Assembly (NCBI RefSeq): GCF_000226255.1
Contig: NZ_AGFG01000061.1
Coordinates: 186,001-250,000, forward strand
From: Desulfovibrio sp. A2
GTDB taxonomy: Bacteria; Desulfobacterota; Desulfovibrionia; Desulfovibrionales; Desulfovibrionaceae
Direction of reading: 5' to 3'
Length of the DNA: 64,000 bases
Shown one piece after another: positions 54,737 to 63,285 of the stretch. The notes under the pieces were generated by a model, which was given only the letters and a program-made list of their open reading frames with translations, did no database searches and was not told where the DNA came from. How positions within the stretch are numbered: the stretch's first letter is position 1; the number at the start of each line of letters is the position of its first letter. A program made the position numbers and the translations under genes.

Positions 54737-55780
54737 CTATGCGGGTCGCGCGGGCGCGCTGCGGCGGAAGTATTCCAGCAGGTCGTCCAGCACGCGGAAG
54801 CCGCGTTCCAGGCGTTCGTCGTCATCGTCGGTACGCAGGGTTATGCCCGCGATGAGCGCGCCCACTCCCGGCGATTCCGGCCGGGCGGGGTGGCGCTCGT
54901 CCAGGTCGATGTCGTGGATCACCGCGCCCACGGCGGCCAGGGCCGGGTCCGCGTCCAGCCCGAAGCGGCGCGACAGCACCTCGAAGGTGCACAGTTCGCC
55001 CTCGTGGGTGAATTCCGCCTCGGCCATGTCGAAGCGGATGCAACGCCCGGAGCCCGGCCCGCCCGGCCCGCCCCGCCCGTCCGTACGGCATTCCGGCGGG
55101 CCGAAGCGGAAGGCCGCCTCCGCATCGATGAACCTGCGCACCAGCCATGCGCTGGCGATGCGGTCTACATGCACGCCGGGCCGGGTTACCCACACGAGGC
55201 CCTTGTAGTCGTCCACGCGCAGGTACGTCTCGGTCTGCACGGGGCGGGCGGTACCGGGCGCGCCCAGGCGCAGCCAGCGTTCGGCCCCGGCCAGCAATCC
55301 TTCCACCATCTCGCGCGCGGGCGCGCCGAAAAAGTCCACGGCGGCGACGGCCTCGAACCGGGCGCGCAACTGCGCCGCCCATGCGGCCACGGCATCGCGC
55401 CGGGGGGCGTCGGCCTCGCGCGGGTCGCCCAGGGCCTCGAATTCCGGCTGCGCCTCGGCGGCAAGTTCCCGGTACTGGGCGTCGCGCGCCTCCACGAACA
55501 GCGCCTTGACCTGGGCGTCGGTCAGGCCGCCCGCCTCCACGTCAAAGCATGCGCCGCACACGAAAGCCCGGCCGCCGCCTTCCTCTATTTCGCGGGCCAG
55601 CCACAGCAGGCCGTCGCGCTGCCGCTCGCCGTCGGGCAGCACGTACACGGCGTTCTTCAGGGCCACGGCCCCCAGCGCGGCAAGCCGGCGAGCGGCCTTG
55701 GCCCGCAGGTAGGGCGGCTTGGGGGGGATGTTGTGGATGCACAGCAGCCACGGCAGGGCGCGGGTCTGGTCGGCGGGCAT
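54737..55780 (-). CDS. chrB: Chromate resistance protein ChrB
   Basis: This 347-residue protein matches ChrB. The N-terminal half has PWLLCIHNIPPKPPYLRAKAARRLAALGAVALKNAVYVLP. The C-terminal half has the chromate-resistance domain GLVWVTRPGVHVDRIASAWLVRRFIDAEAAF, FDMAEAEFTHEGELCTFEVL and HDIDLDERH. In other bacteria ChrB is a chromate-responsive regulator of chrBA. AAGGAG precedes the ATG at 55780; a longer frame through the promoter region is not supported. Two palindromes with TGTCAACTGC cores lie just upstream, suited to autoregulation and to control of the divergent operon. Confidence 0.9.
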   Translation of the reverse strand: MPADQTRALPWLLCIHNIPPKPPYLRAKAARRLAALGAVALKNAVYVLPDGERQRDGLLWLAREIEEGGGRAFVCGACFDVEAGGLTDAQVKALFVEARDAQYRELAAEAQPEFEALGDPREADAPRRDAVAAWAAQLRARFEAVAAVDFFGAPAREMVEGLLAGAERWLRLGAPGTARPVQTETYLRVDDYKGLVWVTRPGVHVDRIASAWLVRRFIDAEAAFRFGPPECRTDGRGGPGGPGSGRCIRFDMAEAEFTHEGELCTFEVLSRRFGLDADPALAAVGAVIHDIDLDERHPARPESPGVGALIAGITLRTDDDDERLERGFRVLDDLLEYFRRSAPARPA

Positions 55781-55793
55781 GGCAGTCTCCTTG

Positions 55794-55842
55794 TGTGTCA
55801 ACTGCCAGATAATGCTTTTTTTAAAAAGTGGCAATTGACACA
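55794..55842. promoter_or_regulatory. Palindromic operator 1 between chrB and the DUF2148 gene
   Basis: TGTGTCAACTGCCA (55794-55807) and TGGCAATTGACACA (55829-55842) are reverse complements with a single mismatch, 21 A/T-rich bases apart. It lies 14 bases before the chrB start and so must overlap its promoter or leader. Confidence 0.7.
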
Positions 55843-55863
55843 TTGAAGCGTGGCTCATATATG

Positions 55864-55891
55864 TCAACTGCGCTAGGCAATAAGGCAGTTG
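55864..55891. promoter_or_regulatory. Palindromic operator 2 between chrB and the DUF2148 gene
   Basis: CAACTGC (55865-55871) and GCAGTTG (55885-55891) form a second inverted repeat. The left half with its flank, TGTCAACTGC, is identical to the core of operator 1. It lies about 65 bases before the DUF2148 start. Confidence 0.6.
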
Positions 55892-55957
55892 CGCTCTTGG
55901 GGCTCGTGCGAAAAGCATCCGCTCAACATCATGGAATAAAAGGAAGTGGAGTCAGCC

Positions 55958-56515
55958 ATGAAAGACGTTTCCATTCTGGCCGCCGGTTTGATGGCCGCCG
56001 CCATGCGTACCGCCCCCAAGGCGGGCGGCAAGGACTTTCTGGAAATCGCCGTGGTTTCCGACGAGGCGGATCTGGCCCGCATCGCCGAGGCCATGCGCGA
56101 CTTCGCGCCGCGCAGCACCAACGAGGCCTACTGGCTGCGCGACGCGGACAACATCGCCCAGTGCCACGCCGTGGTGCTGGTGGGCCTGCGTTCCTCCCCC
56201 GCCGCCGGGTACGACTGCGGGGCCTGCGGCCACGAATCGTGCAAGGCCTTTCTGGCGGCGCGCGGGCAGCAGCCCGCCTTCGCCAAGGAGATGGGCTACG
56301 GCGGGCCGCACTGCGTCATGCGCATCATCGACATCGGCTGCGCGCTGTCTTCCGCCGCCAAGGCGGCCAGCCTGCTCAGCATCGACAACCGCGTGCAGCA
56401 GCGCGTGGGCGCCGCGGCGCGGGCGCTGGGCATCATCGAGGCCGACGTGGTCATGGGCGTGCCCGTGGGCGTGTACGGCAAGTCCATCTTCCACGACCGG
56501 CCCAGCAAGAAGTAG
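55958..56515 (+). CDS. DUF2148 ferredoxin-domain protein
   Basis: The 185-residue cytoplasmic protein has the DUF2148 pattern: LAAGLMAAAMRTAPKAGGKDFLEIAVV, LRDADNIAQCHAVVLVGLRS, then YDCGACGHESCKAF with three closely spaced cysteines, and GPHCVMRIIDIGCALSSAAK. These Cys probably hold an iron-sulfur centre. The family is common in anaerobes and has no assigned reaction. GGAG lies six bases before the chosen ATG; a GTG four codons earlier is less likely. It heads an operon with an MFS carrier and an HD-domain protein, divergent from chrB. Confidence 0.88.
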   Translation: MKDVSILAAGLMAAAMRTAPKAGGKDFLEIAVVSDEADLARIAEAMRDFAPRSTNEAYWLRDADNIAQCHAVVLVGLRSSPAAGYDCGACGHESCKAFLAARGQQPAFAKEMGYGGPHCVMRIIDIGCALSSAAKAASLLSIDNRVQQRVGAAARALGIIEADVVMGVPVGVYGKSIFHDRPSKK

Positions 56516-56554
56516 CGTCGGAGCGCCGCGCGCGCCCGGTGAAAGGAAACAATC

Positions 56555-57799
56555 ATGAACGCATCGGCCATGTTCCGGGCCTTGTGCTCGGTGGGCTTTC
56601 TGGCCCGGTTCTCGTACGCGCTGGCGCGCAACCCGGTGCTGCCGCTGTTCGCGGTGTTCCTGGGGGCGGGACCGGAGGCCGTGGGCCTTGCCGTGGGCAT
56701 TTCCACGGTGACGGGCATCTTCTTCAAGCTGCCCGCCGGGGCGCTGTCCGACGTCATCGGGCGGCGGCGCACCATGCTGGCGGGGCTGTGCTTTTTCGCG
56801 CTGGCCCCCTTCGCCTACTTTCTGGTGAACGACTATGCGCAGCTGGTGGCCGTGCGCTTCGTGCATGGGTTCGCCACGGCGGTGTACGGCCCGGTGGTCA
56901 TGGCCGTGGTGGCCGACATGGCCGGGGCGCGCAAGGGCGAGATGCTGGGGTGGTTCTCGTCCGTGGGCATCATCGGCACGCTGGCGGGCGCGCCCGTGGG
57001 GGGGCTTGCCTTGTCGCTGCTGGGGGCAGAGGCGGGCGGTTCGCCCGTGGCCTTCCGGGTGGTGTACGGGGTGGTGGCGGTGACCGGCCTTGCCGCGCTG
57101 GCGCTGGGCTGGCGGGTGCTGCGCGACGGTGGGGAGAACACCCCCCCGGCAGCGTCCGGCGGCTTCCGCGCCCGGCTCGGGCAGTTCGCCTCCGGCATCC
57201 GCGAGGTGGCGTCCGACCGGCGGGTGGTGGCCGTCTCCGTCATGGAGGGCGTGCAGAACATGAGCATGGGCGCGCTGGAGGCGTTTCTGCCGGTGTACGC
57301 CGTGACCGTGGCCGGGCTGGCCCCGTTCCAGGCCGGGCTGTTGTGGGCCGTGCAGGTGGTGACCACCCTGCTGGCCAAGCCCCTGCTGGGCCGCGCATCC
57401 GACGCGCGCGGCATGCTTGGGCGGCGCGGGCTGATCGTGGCGGGCGTGGTGGCTTGCGCCGCGCCCTTCGCTGCCGTGCCGCACCTGGCCGGTTTCTGGC
57501 CGCTGGCCGGGGCCTGCCTGGTGTTCGGCTTTGGCGAGGCGCTGGTCACTTCGTCGTCCGCCGCGCTGGTGGCCGACCTGTGCCGCGCCCGCCACTACGG
57601 TACGGCCATGGGCGTGTTCGGCACCATCTTCGACGTGGGTCACGCCTCCGGTCCGCTGCTGGGCGGCGTGCTGGTGGGCGCGCTGGGGTACGGCCCGGCG
57701 TTCGCGATCATCGCGGGGGTGCTGCTGTGTTCGGTGCCGTGGTTTCTGGCGGTGATGCGCGGCGGTGAGCCTGCCGGGGCCGCCTGCGGGCAGGAGTAG
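56555..57799 (+). CDS. MFS transporter
   Basis: A 414-residue inner-membrane carrier with twelve likely helices. The first loops read LARNPVLPLFAVFLGAGPEAVGLAVGI and LPAGALSDVIGRRRTMLAGL, the classic MFS motif A (GxLSDxxGRRR). A matching motif recurs in the second half (LLGRASDARGMLGRRGLIV). Motif content suggests a drug- or metabolite-efflux type. GAAAGGAAAC precedes the ATG. It lies 39 bases after the DUF2148 gene and four bases before the HD gene. Confidence 0.92.
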   Translation: MNASAMFRALCSVGFLARFSYALARNPVLPLFAVFLGAGPEAVGLAVGISTVTGIFFKLPAGALSDVIGRRRTMLAGLCFFALAPFAYFLVNDYAQLVAVRFVHGFATAVYGPVVMAVVADMAGARKGEMLGWFSSVGIIGTLAGAPVGGLALSLLGAEAGGSPVAFRVVYGVVAVTGLAALALGWRVLRDGGENTPPAASGGFRARLGQFASGIREVASDRRVVAVSVMEGVQNMSMGALEAFLPVYAVTVAGLAPFQAGLLWAVQVVTTLLAKPLLGRASDARGMLGRRGLIVAGVVACAAPFAAVPHLAGFWPLAGACLVFGFGEALVTSSSAALVADLCRARHYGTAMGVFGTIFDVGHASGPLLGGVLVGALGYGPAFAIIAGVLLCSVPWFLAVMRGGEPAGAACGQE

Positions 57800-57803
57800 G
57801 AAC

Positions 57804-58346
57804 ATGAACGCATGGCATGACAACGCACAGGTGGACCTGCTGCGCGAGGCAGGCATGACGGAAGCGGACATCGCCCATTCGCGCCAGGTGGCGGGCATTG
57901 CCGTGGGGCTGGGCAGCCTGGCCCGCGTGGCGGTGGACCTTTCGCTGGTGGCGCTGGGCGCGCTGTTCCACGACCTTGGCAAGGTGCGCACCGACGGCAT
58001 CCTGCATGGCGTGGAAGGGGCGCGGTTGGGCAGACATCTGGGGCTGCCCGCCGCGGTGCTGGACATCATGGAAAAGCACGTGCGCGCGGGCGTGCCGCTG
58101 GAGCAGACCGGCGATTACGGTCTGCCCGCGCGTGACTTCAGCCTGACCTCGCTGGAAGAGAAACTGGTGATCTACGCCGACAAGTTGGCGGACATGGTGG
58201 AGGAGCCGGGGCTGGTGGCGTCCGTGGGCGAGGCGCGGCTGCGTTTCGCGCGCATTCTGGACGAGCGGCCTGACCTTGCCAAGGACGAGGCCACCAAGGC
58301 GCGCTACCTGGCCTGCGCGGCGGAGGTGGAGGAACTGGTGCGGTAA
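57804..58346 (+). CDS. HD-domain phosphohydrolase-like protein
   Basis: This 180-residue protein is a single HD domain with metal-binding residues HSRQVAGIAVGL, LFHDLGKVRT (the HD pair) and LVIYADKLADMVEEPG with the distal Asp. HD proteins cleave phosphate esters of nucleotides or related compounds; the substrate is unknown. It is cytoplasmic. CAGGAGTAGGAAC, overlapping the MFS stop, provides the ribosome site, so the last two genes are tightly coupled. A bidirectional terminator follows. Confidence 0.9.
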   Translation: MNAWHDNAQVDLLREAGMTEADIAHSRQVAGIAVGLGSLARVAVDLSLVALGALFHDLGKVRTDGILHGVEGARLGRHLGLPAAVLDIMEKHVRAGVPLEQTGDYGLPARDFSLTSLEEKLVIYADKLADMVEEPGLVASVGEARLRFARILDERPDLAKDEATKARYLACAAEVEELVR

Positions 58347-58409
58347 GCGAAGGAAAGGGGCAGGGCCGCTCGGTCCCTTTCTTTCTCCTGTTCCACGGCG
58401 TGAACGGAA

Positions 58410-58444
58410 AACGCCCCCGGCACGTGCTGCGCGCCGGGGGCGTT
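58410..58444. terminator. Bidirectional terminator between HD and aminotransferase genes
   Basis: AACGCCCCCGGC and GCCGGGGGCGTT form a perfect 12-bp stem with an 11-base loop, flanked by A-rich and T-containing sequence. It separates the converging genes ending at 58346 and 58516. Confidence 0.75.
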
Positions 58445-58515
58445 CATGTTGTCTTGCAGCGGGTCGCGGACCGGCAAGCTACCGGTCGCCGCCTGCCGCC
58501 GCTTCGCGGGCCGGG

Positions 58516-59619
58516 CTAGTCCTGCATTACGCTTTCGATCACATCCAGCGCCGCGTCCACCAAGGCTTCCGTGGCCTGGGTGCCCATGTGGCCAAGGCGG
58601 AACACCTTGCCCGCCATGGGGCCGAAGCTGCCGGACACGATCAACCCGCGTTCGCGCAGGCGCTGCCGCCATTCCGGCCACTCGAAGCCTTCCGGGACCA
58701 GGGCCGCCGTCACCGTGGGCGAGTTCACCGCGCCCTGCGCCGTCCACAGTTCCACGCCCAGTTTGGCGAGGCCCGCGCGGCAGCGTTCGGCAACTTCTCG
58801 ATGCCGGTCAAAGCAGCCCTGCATGCCGCCCTTTTCGTTCAGGATGGCCAGCGCGCCCGCGTTGAGCGCGGCGGTGCCGTGCCAGTACGGGGTGTATGGG
58901 CAGCGGCCATCCTGCTGCACGGTGCGGAAGGGGGCGATGGCGTCGTAGCCCTGGTAGCCCACGGCCTCTATGATTTCCCACGCCGCCGGGCTGACGGACA
59001 GAAAGCTCATGGACGGCGGGGCGGAAAGGCACTTCTGCGAGCCGCCCAGCACCAGGTCCGCGTGCCAGGCGTCGGCCTGCACGGGCGCGCCGCCCACGCT
59101 GGCCACCGCGTCCACGTAGAACAGCGGCACGCCGCAGGCCTGCTTCAGTGCGCCAAGGCCATCCAGCGGGTTCAGCGTGCCGGACGGGGTTTCGCAGTGC
59201 ACGGCGGTGAGCATTTTGGGCTTGAAGCTGCGGATGGCGTCTTCGATGCCGGTCAGATCGTCGATGGTTTCGTCGTAGGGCAGCGAGACCTTCAGCACCT
59301 CGCAGCCGATGGACGCGGCCATGTCGCCGATGCCGTCGCCGAACACGCCGGTGCCCACGGACAGCACCTTGTCGCCGGGCACGAGGCAGCTTTTCAGCGC
59401 GGCCCACAGGGCCAGCATGCCCTCGCCCGTCATCAGCACCACGTCGTGCTGCGTGCCCATGAGCTGCGCAAGGTTGCGGCCCGTTTCCGCGTACAGCTTC
59501 AGGTAGTCCGGCTCGATCTGGCCGGAGCCGTAGTCGCGGGTCATGGCCGCCAGCACGTCGGGGTGCAGGGTGACCGGGCCGGGCACCATGGGGATGGGGG
59601 CGTAGGGCTTGTGCGCCAT
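58516..59619 (-). CDS. Class V aminotransferase (alanine/serine-glyoxylate type)
   Basis: The 367-residue PLP enzyme probably moves an amino group from alanine or serine to glyoxylate or pyruvate. It opens YAPIPMVPGPVTLHPDVL, has LLMTGEGMLALWAAL-type residues (VVLMTGEGMLALWAAL), the PLP Asp in FYVDAVASVGGAP, the Schiff-base Lys in LVLGGSQKCLSAPP, and GLIVSGSFGPMAGKVFRLGHMG near the end. Family members also include phosphonate and small-subunit hydrogenase-like relatives, so the substrate is inferred. GGAGGT precedes the ATG. It follows murI by 289 bases that hold a repeat. Confidence 0.93.
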   Translation of the reverse strand: MAHKPYAPIPMVPGPVTLHPDVLAAMTRDYGSGQIEPDYLKLYAETGRNLAQLMGTQHDVVLMTGEGMLALWAALKSCLVPGDKVLSVGTGVFGDGIGDMAASIGCEVLKVSLPYDETIDDLTGIEDAIRSFKPKMLTAVHCETPSGTLNPLDGLGALKQACGVPLFYVDAVASVGGAPVQADAWHADLVLGGSQKCLSAPPSMSFLSVSPAAWEIIEAVGYQGYDAIAPFRTVQQDGRCPYTPYWHGTAALNAGALAILNEKGGMQGCFDRHREVAERCRAGLAKLGVELWTAQGAVNSPTVTAALVPEGFEWPEWRQRLRERGLIVSGSFGPMAGKVFRLGHMGTQATEALVDAALDVIESVMQD

Positions 59620-59692
59620 GGGGGTGACCTCCGGTGGTTGCAGGGCGGTGGGGTTTGCGCGCGTTGGAAACAAGAGTGAGAGTTTTTTTTAT

Positions 59693-59733
59693 ACGCCTCC
59701 GGCGGGCAAGGGGCGGCGGCCCCTTGGAACCCC
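59693..59733 (+). repeat. Intergenic repeat, copy C
   Basis: This copy starts ACGCCTCCGGCGGGCAAGGG after TTTTTTTTAT, and its hairpin core is AAGGGGCGGCGGCCCCTT, followed by CCCC. It matches copies A and B near 45 kb in head, core layout and the preceding T-run. Confidence 0.7.
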
Positions 59734-59795
59734 GTATTCAATGCTGTCGTAATATATTGGGAAACACAAATGGAAGTTTTGGGGGGAGGGGGTAC

Positions 59796-59832
59796 GGGGG
59801 AGGAGCCCCTTTTTCAAAAGGGTCCCTCCCCC
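59796..59832. terminator. Long hairpin downstream of murI
   Basis: GGGGGAGG-AGCCCCTTTT and AAAAGGG-TCCCTCCCCC pair through about 16 bp with a small internal bulge. Read on the minus strand, the stem lies 77 bases after the murI stop. It is distinct from copy C, which lies about 60 bases further on. Confidence 0.65.
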
Positions 59833-59908
59833 GCAAGGACTCGGATTTATCAGCAGTCTGTCCTTCGCTCTCATGCCACACCCAAGCGGCAACAGCGTGT
59901 CGCGTGGG

Positions 59909-60835
59909 CTACAGATCGACCAACTCCACCTCGTCAGGCGCGATGGCCGTGCCCAGAAACAGCCCGCCGGTGCGTGCGAAGCGGGGCACGTCGTCGGTGG
60001 TCAGAAAGCGGGCCTCGCCGCATTCGTTGCCGCCCGGCCCCGTGCGCAGGGGGCGCACCAGCCCGGCGGCCTGCAATTCCGCCTGCACGGCAAGGGCGGT
60101 GGTGGCGGCGGAATCGACGATGACCGGCTCCGGCCCGATGACGTTGCGGATGGCCCGCGCCAGCAGCGGAAAGTGGGTGCACCCCAGCACCAGGCAGTCG
60201 GGCGTTTCCGGCGTGTCGCTGCCGGACGCGGGGCGAAAGATGGGGTCCAGGTAGCGCGCGGCGATATCTTCCACGATCTTGCCGTCCACCCAGCCTTCTT
60301 CGGCCAGCGGCACGAACAGCGGGCAGGGCTGCCCGATGATCTGCGCGTCGGGCCGCAGGCTGTGGATGGCCTTGTGGTAGGCGCGGCCCCGGATGGTGGA
60401 TTCCGTGGCGATGACGGCGATGTTGCCCCGGCGCGAGGCCCGGCAGGCCGCCTGCGCGCCCGGCTGCACCACGCCCACCACCGGCAGGCCGGGGTTGGCG
60501 GCGCGCAGGGCGTCCAGCGCCACGGAGGTGGCCGTGTTGCAGGCCACCACCAGCAGCTTGATGCGCCGCTGCACCAGCTTGGACGCGGCCTGCACGGCGT
60601 AGCGGGTGATGGTTTCCGCGCTCTTGGTGCCGTAGGGCAGCCGGGCGGTGTCGCCCAAGTATAATATGTCCTCGCAGGGCATGCGGGTGCGCAGTGCCTT
60701 CAGCACGGTAAGGCCGCCCACGCCCGAATCGAACATGCCGATGGGCAGGTTGGCGATGTCGGGGGCGAATCCCCCGGCGTTGTCCTGGTCAGAGCCCGTG
60801 GCGGCGGTGCCGCACGTGGGGCCGTCTACTTGCAT
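59909..60835 (-). CDS. murI: Glutamate racemase
   Basis: MurI makes D-glutamate for peptidoglycan. The 308-residue enzyme has an N-terminal tail of about 28 residues, then IGMFDSGVGGLTVLKAL, LGDTARLPYGTKS, the first catalytic Cys in LVVACNTATSVAL, and the second in VLGCTHFPLLARAI. GGAGGACGAGG precedes the ATG. Its start overlaps the end of pdxY by ten bases, so the two genes are one transcript. Confidence 0.95.
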   Translation of the reverse strand: MQVDGPTCGTAATGSDQDNAGGFAPDIANLPIGMFDSGVGGLTVLKALRTRMPCEDILYLGDTARLPYGTKSAETITRYAVQAASKLVQRRIKLLVVACNTATSVALDALRAANPGLPVVGVVQPGAQAACRASRRGNIAVIATESTIRGRAYHKAIHSLRPDAQIIGQPCPLFVPLAEEGWVDGKIVEDIAARYLDPIFRPASGSDTPETPDCLVLGCTHFPLLARAIRNVIGPEPVIVDSAATTALAVQAELQAAGLVRPLRTGPGGNECGEARFLTTDDVPRFARTGGLFLGTAIAPDEVELVDL

Positions 60836-61719
60836 CGGTCCTCGTCCTCCAGAAGTTCGTAGCTGCTCACGGTAACCGGGGCGCGCAGGGTGTCCAGCAC
60901 CCGTTCCAGCAGGATGCCCTCGCGGCTGGGCGAATTGTGCCCGAAGGTGGCGCGGATGCCCAGCGTGACGAAGTGCACGGCGCGGTCCATGGCGATGGGC
61001 AGGCTGTCGCCCTGCAACAGGCTGCCGGTCAGCACGCTGGCAAAGGTGTCGCCCGTGCCGGGGTAGTGGGCGGGTATGTACTGGCAGTCCACCTTCCAGA
61101 ACCTGTCGTGGGTGCTGTGGTAGGCCGCAACGGAGCTGACGCCCGCATGCCCAGCCACCGGCACGCTGGTTATCACCGCCACGCGCGGGCCCATGCCGGT
61201 CAGGCGGCGCAGCCAGTCCTTCAGCTCCGGCTGGCTGATGGATTCGCGGTAGGGCTCGTCCAGCAGCAGGGCGGCCTCGGTGAAATTGGGGGTGATGATG
61301 TCCGCCTTGCGCACCAGCCAGCGCATGCGCTGCACCATCTCCATGTCCATGGTGGGTTCCAGCTGGCCGTTGTCGCCCAGCACCGGGTCCACCACGGCAA
61401 GGCCGCCCTCCACCCGGCACATGTCGATGCACCGGGCCACTATGTCCACCTGCGCCGGGGAGCCCAGAAAGCCGCTGTACACCGCGTCGAACTTCAGGTT
61501 CAGGGCCTGCCAGTGGTCCAGGAACAGGCGCATCTGGTCCGTAAGATCCAGAAAGCTGTAGCCGGTGAAGCCCGCCGTGTGGGTGGACAGCACGGCGGTG
61601 GGCATGGGGCACACCTGCGCGCCCATGGCGGACAAGACGGGGATGGCCACGGTGAGCGAGGTGCGGCCGAAGCCGGAAAGATCGTGGATGGCCGCCACGC
61701 GCGGCACGGCATTGCGCAT
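60826..61719 (-). CDS. pdxY: Pyridoxal/pyridoxamine kinase
   Basis: A 297-residue ribokinase-fold enzyme that phosphorylates B6 vitamers. Seen are RVAAIHDLSGFGRTSLTVAIPVLSAMG, CPMPTAVLSTHTAGF, VVDPVLGDNG, ITPNFTEAALLL and the ATP/anion-hole motif YPGTGDTFASVLTG. The start follows AAGGAG and gives the normal length; an in-frame extension to 61929 is not supported. PLP supply suits its neighbours, the downstream PLP aminotransferase. The last ten bases overlap murI. Confidence 0.92.
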   Translation of the reverse strand: MRNAVPRVAAIHDLSGFGRTSLTVAIPVLSAMGAQVCPMPTAVLSTHTAGFTGYSFLDLTDQMRLFLDHWQALNLKFDAVYSGFLGSPAQVDIVARCIDMCRVEGGLAVVDPVLGDNGQLEPTMDMEMVQRMRWLVRKADIITPNFTEAALLLDEPYRESISQPELKDWLRRLTGMGPRVAVITSVPVAGHAGVSSVAAYHSTHDRFWKVDCQYIPAHYPGTGDTFASVLTGSLLQGDSLPIAMDRAVHFVTLGIRATFGHNSPSREGILLERVLDTLRAPVTVSSYELLEDEDRCK

Positions 61720-61953
61720 TGCAGGGCTCCTTGCGCGGGGTTCCGGACTGGCCGGGGCATGTCGGGCGGCGTCAGGTAATGTCGGGCGGGTGGTGGGCAG
61801 GAAGATGGACGCCCGGATGTGCATGGTGCGCCCGGCGGGCACACCATCACCACGGAGCGGGGCAAAAGGCAAGGGGGGCTGCGTCGGCTGCAAGGAAAAG
61901 GGGCACCCGTCGGTACCCCTCTTCGCCAATGACGTGATGCTGCGGCTTGCGTT

Positions 61954-62907
61954 CTACCTGAAAAACTCCACCACGTACTTCCCCGCCGTGAACAGCAGGA
62001 TGCAGCACAGCATCCACTTGATCAGGTTTGCGGGCACATGCTTCTGGCAGCGCGCGCCCAGGTACATGCCCGCCATGCCGCCAATGCCCAGCAGCAGGCC
62101 CAACATCCAGTCCGGGGCCACGGACATGTGCGGGTACAGCGGCGCGATGGCCATGTAAAAGGTGACGCCCGCCACAGAGGTGACGAAGGTGCCCATAAGG
62201 GCCGCGCCCGCCACGGTGTATACCGGCAGCCCGAAGAACGAGACGAAGAACGGCGCGATTATGGCCCCGCCGCCAATGCCGTACACCCCGCCCACGATCC
62301 CCACGATGAAGCTCAGGGTAAAGATGCCCACGGTGCGGAAGCTGTAGGTTTCGCCGTAGAAGCTGTACGAGATGCGCGACAGGCAGCATTCGTTCATGCA
62401 CACGGCGGGCAGATCGTCGGGGTTCTTGCCTTCCGCCGCCGCCTTTTCGCGGTGGGTGCGCACCAGCGAGCGGAACTTTTCCTCCGCCGTGGCCTTTCCG
62501 TTGCCCGCCTTCTTCTTGGTGAGGTCGCGCACCATGCGCAGGGCGATGTAGGCCAGCACGCACGCGGCGAACAGCTTGAAGTCGCGCGCGTCCGGCAGGT
62601 ACGTCACCCGCACGAAGGCCCCTATCAGCACCCCCGGCAGCGTGCCGATGATCACCACCCACGTCAGCGGCCAGACCATGCGCCCTTCGCGGATGTAGCG
62701 GTACACCCCGCTGGGAATGGCCACCACGTTGTAGAACTGGTTGGTGGCGCTGACGGAAGGGTTCACGTAGCCCAGGAAGGACATCTGGAAGGGCAGCAGC
62801 AGGAACGCGCCCGACACGCCCCCCATGGACATGAAGAATGACACCACGAACGCCACCAGCGGCGGTATCCACGGTTCCGTGTGTATGCCTGCGACGGGGA
62901 AGTACAT
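61954..62907 (-). CDS. TSUP (TauE/SafE) family permease
   Basis: The 317-residue membrane protein matches the TSUP/DUF81 family: VSFFMSMGGVSGAFLLLPFQMSFLG, then FIVGIVGGVYGIGGGAIIAPFFVSFFG in the second repeat, with seven to eight helices. A cytoplasmic insertion near residues 120-160 contains charged residues and DLPAVCMNECCLSRISYSF. In sulfate reducers TSUP genes repressed by TunR are proposed to move molybdate or tungstate, or related oxyanions. AGGAGGTCGCC precedes the ATG. A C10 tract (62926-62935) and the 28-bp palindrome lie in the leader/promoter region shared with tunR. Confidence 0.92.
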   Translation of the reverse strand: MYFPVAGIHTEPWIPPLVAFVVSFFMSMGGVSGAFLLLPFQMSFLGYVNPSVSATNQFYNVVAIPSGVYRYIREGRMVWPLTWVVIIGTLPGVLIGAFVRVTYLPDARDFKLFAACVLAYIALRMVRDLTKKKAGNGKATAEEKFRSLVRTHREKAAAEGKNPDDLPAVCMNECCLSRISYSFYGETYSFRTVGIFTLSFIVGIVGGVYGIGGGAIIAPFFVSFFGLPVYTVAGAALMGTFVTSVAGVTFYMAIAPLYPHMSVAPDWMLGLLLGIGGMAGMYLGARCQKHVPANLIKWMLCCILLFTAGKYVVEFFR

Positions 62908-62989
62908 GGCGACCTCCTGATGTGAGGGGGGGGGGCCGGACGGGGCTGACTCGGCAAGGGCGTCGCCTGTTTTTTGTCTGGCCGGCTGC

Positions 62990-63017
62990 TGACACGTTTT
63001 TTATAATCTTCGTGTCA
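62990..63017. promoter_or_regulatory. TunR operator between tsup and tunR
   Basis: A perfect inverted repeat with arms TGACACG (62990-62996) and CGTGTCA (63011-63017) and a 14-base A/T centre, total 28 bp. This size matches XerC/D-type core sites, as expected for a regulator derived from a recombinase. TATAAA on the minus strand lies inside the centre and could be the -10 of tsup; TATAAT lies there on the plus strand. Binding would block tsup transcription. Confidence 0.75.
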
Positions 63018-63095
63018 ATGAAAAGATAGCGCATCGGAAAACCGTTGTCACGGATTATTTCATTTTCATGTCCGTGCGCGGCCTGAAACACGGCT

Positions 63096-63125
63096 TTGAT
63101 TTTCGCGCGTCTGCGCCTATATGAT
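63096..63125 (+). promoter_or_regulatory. Putative sigma-70 promoter of tunR
   Basis: TTGATT (63096-63101), 18 bases, then TATGAT (63120-63125). It lies about 160 bases before the tunR ATG and 80 bases beyond the palindrome, so tunR may escape direct repression by its own product. Confidence 0.4.
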
Positions 63126-63285
63126 AGGAATTCGGGCAATGGCCGGGGACAATGGCCGGGAACAAGGGCGGCTCGGCCGCGCGGATTCCGGCCCCGCCTT
63201 CCTGCATGGCGGGCCGCGAACAGGCACGCCGCCGGGCGCGCATGCCGCCCCCGGCCCCCACGCGCACGCAACCAACGGGACACCC

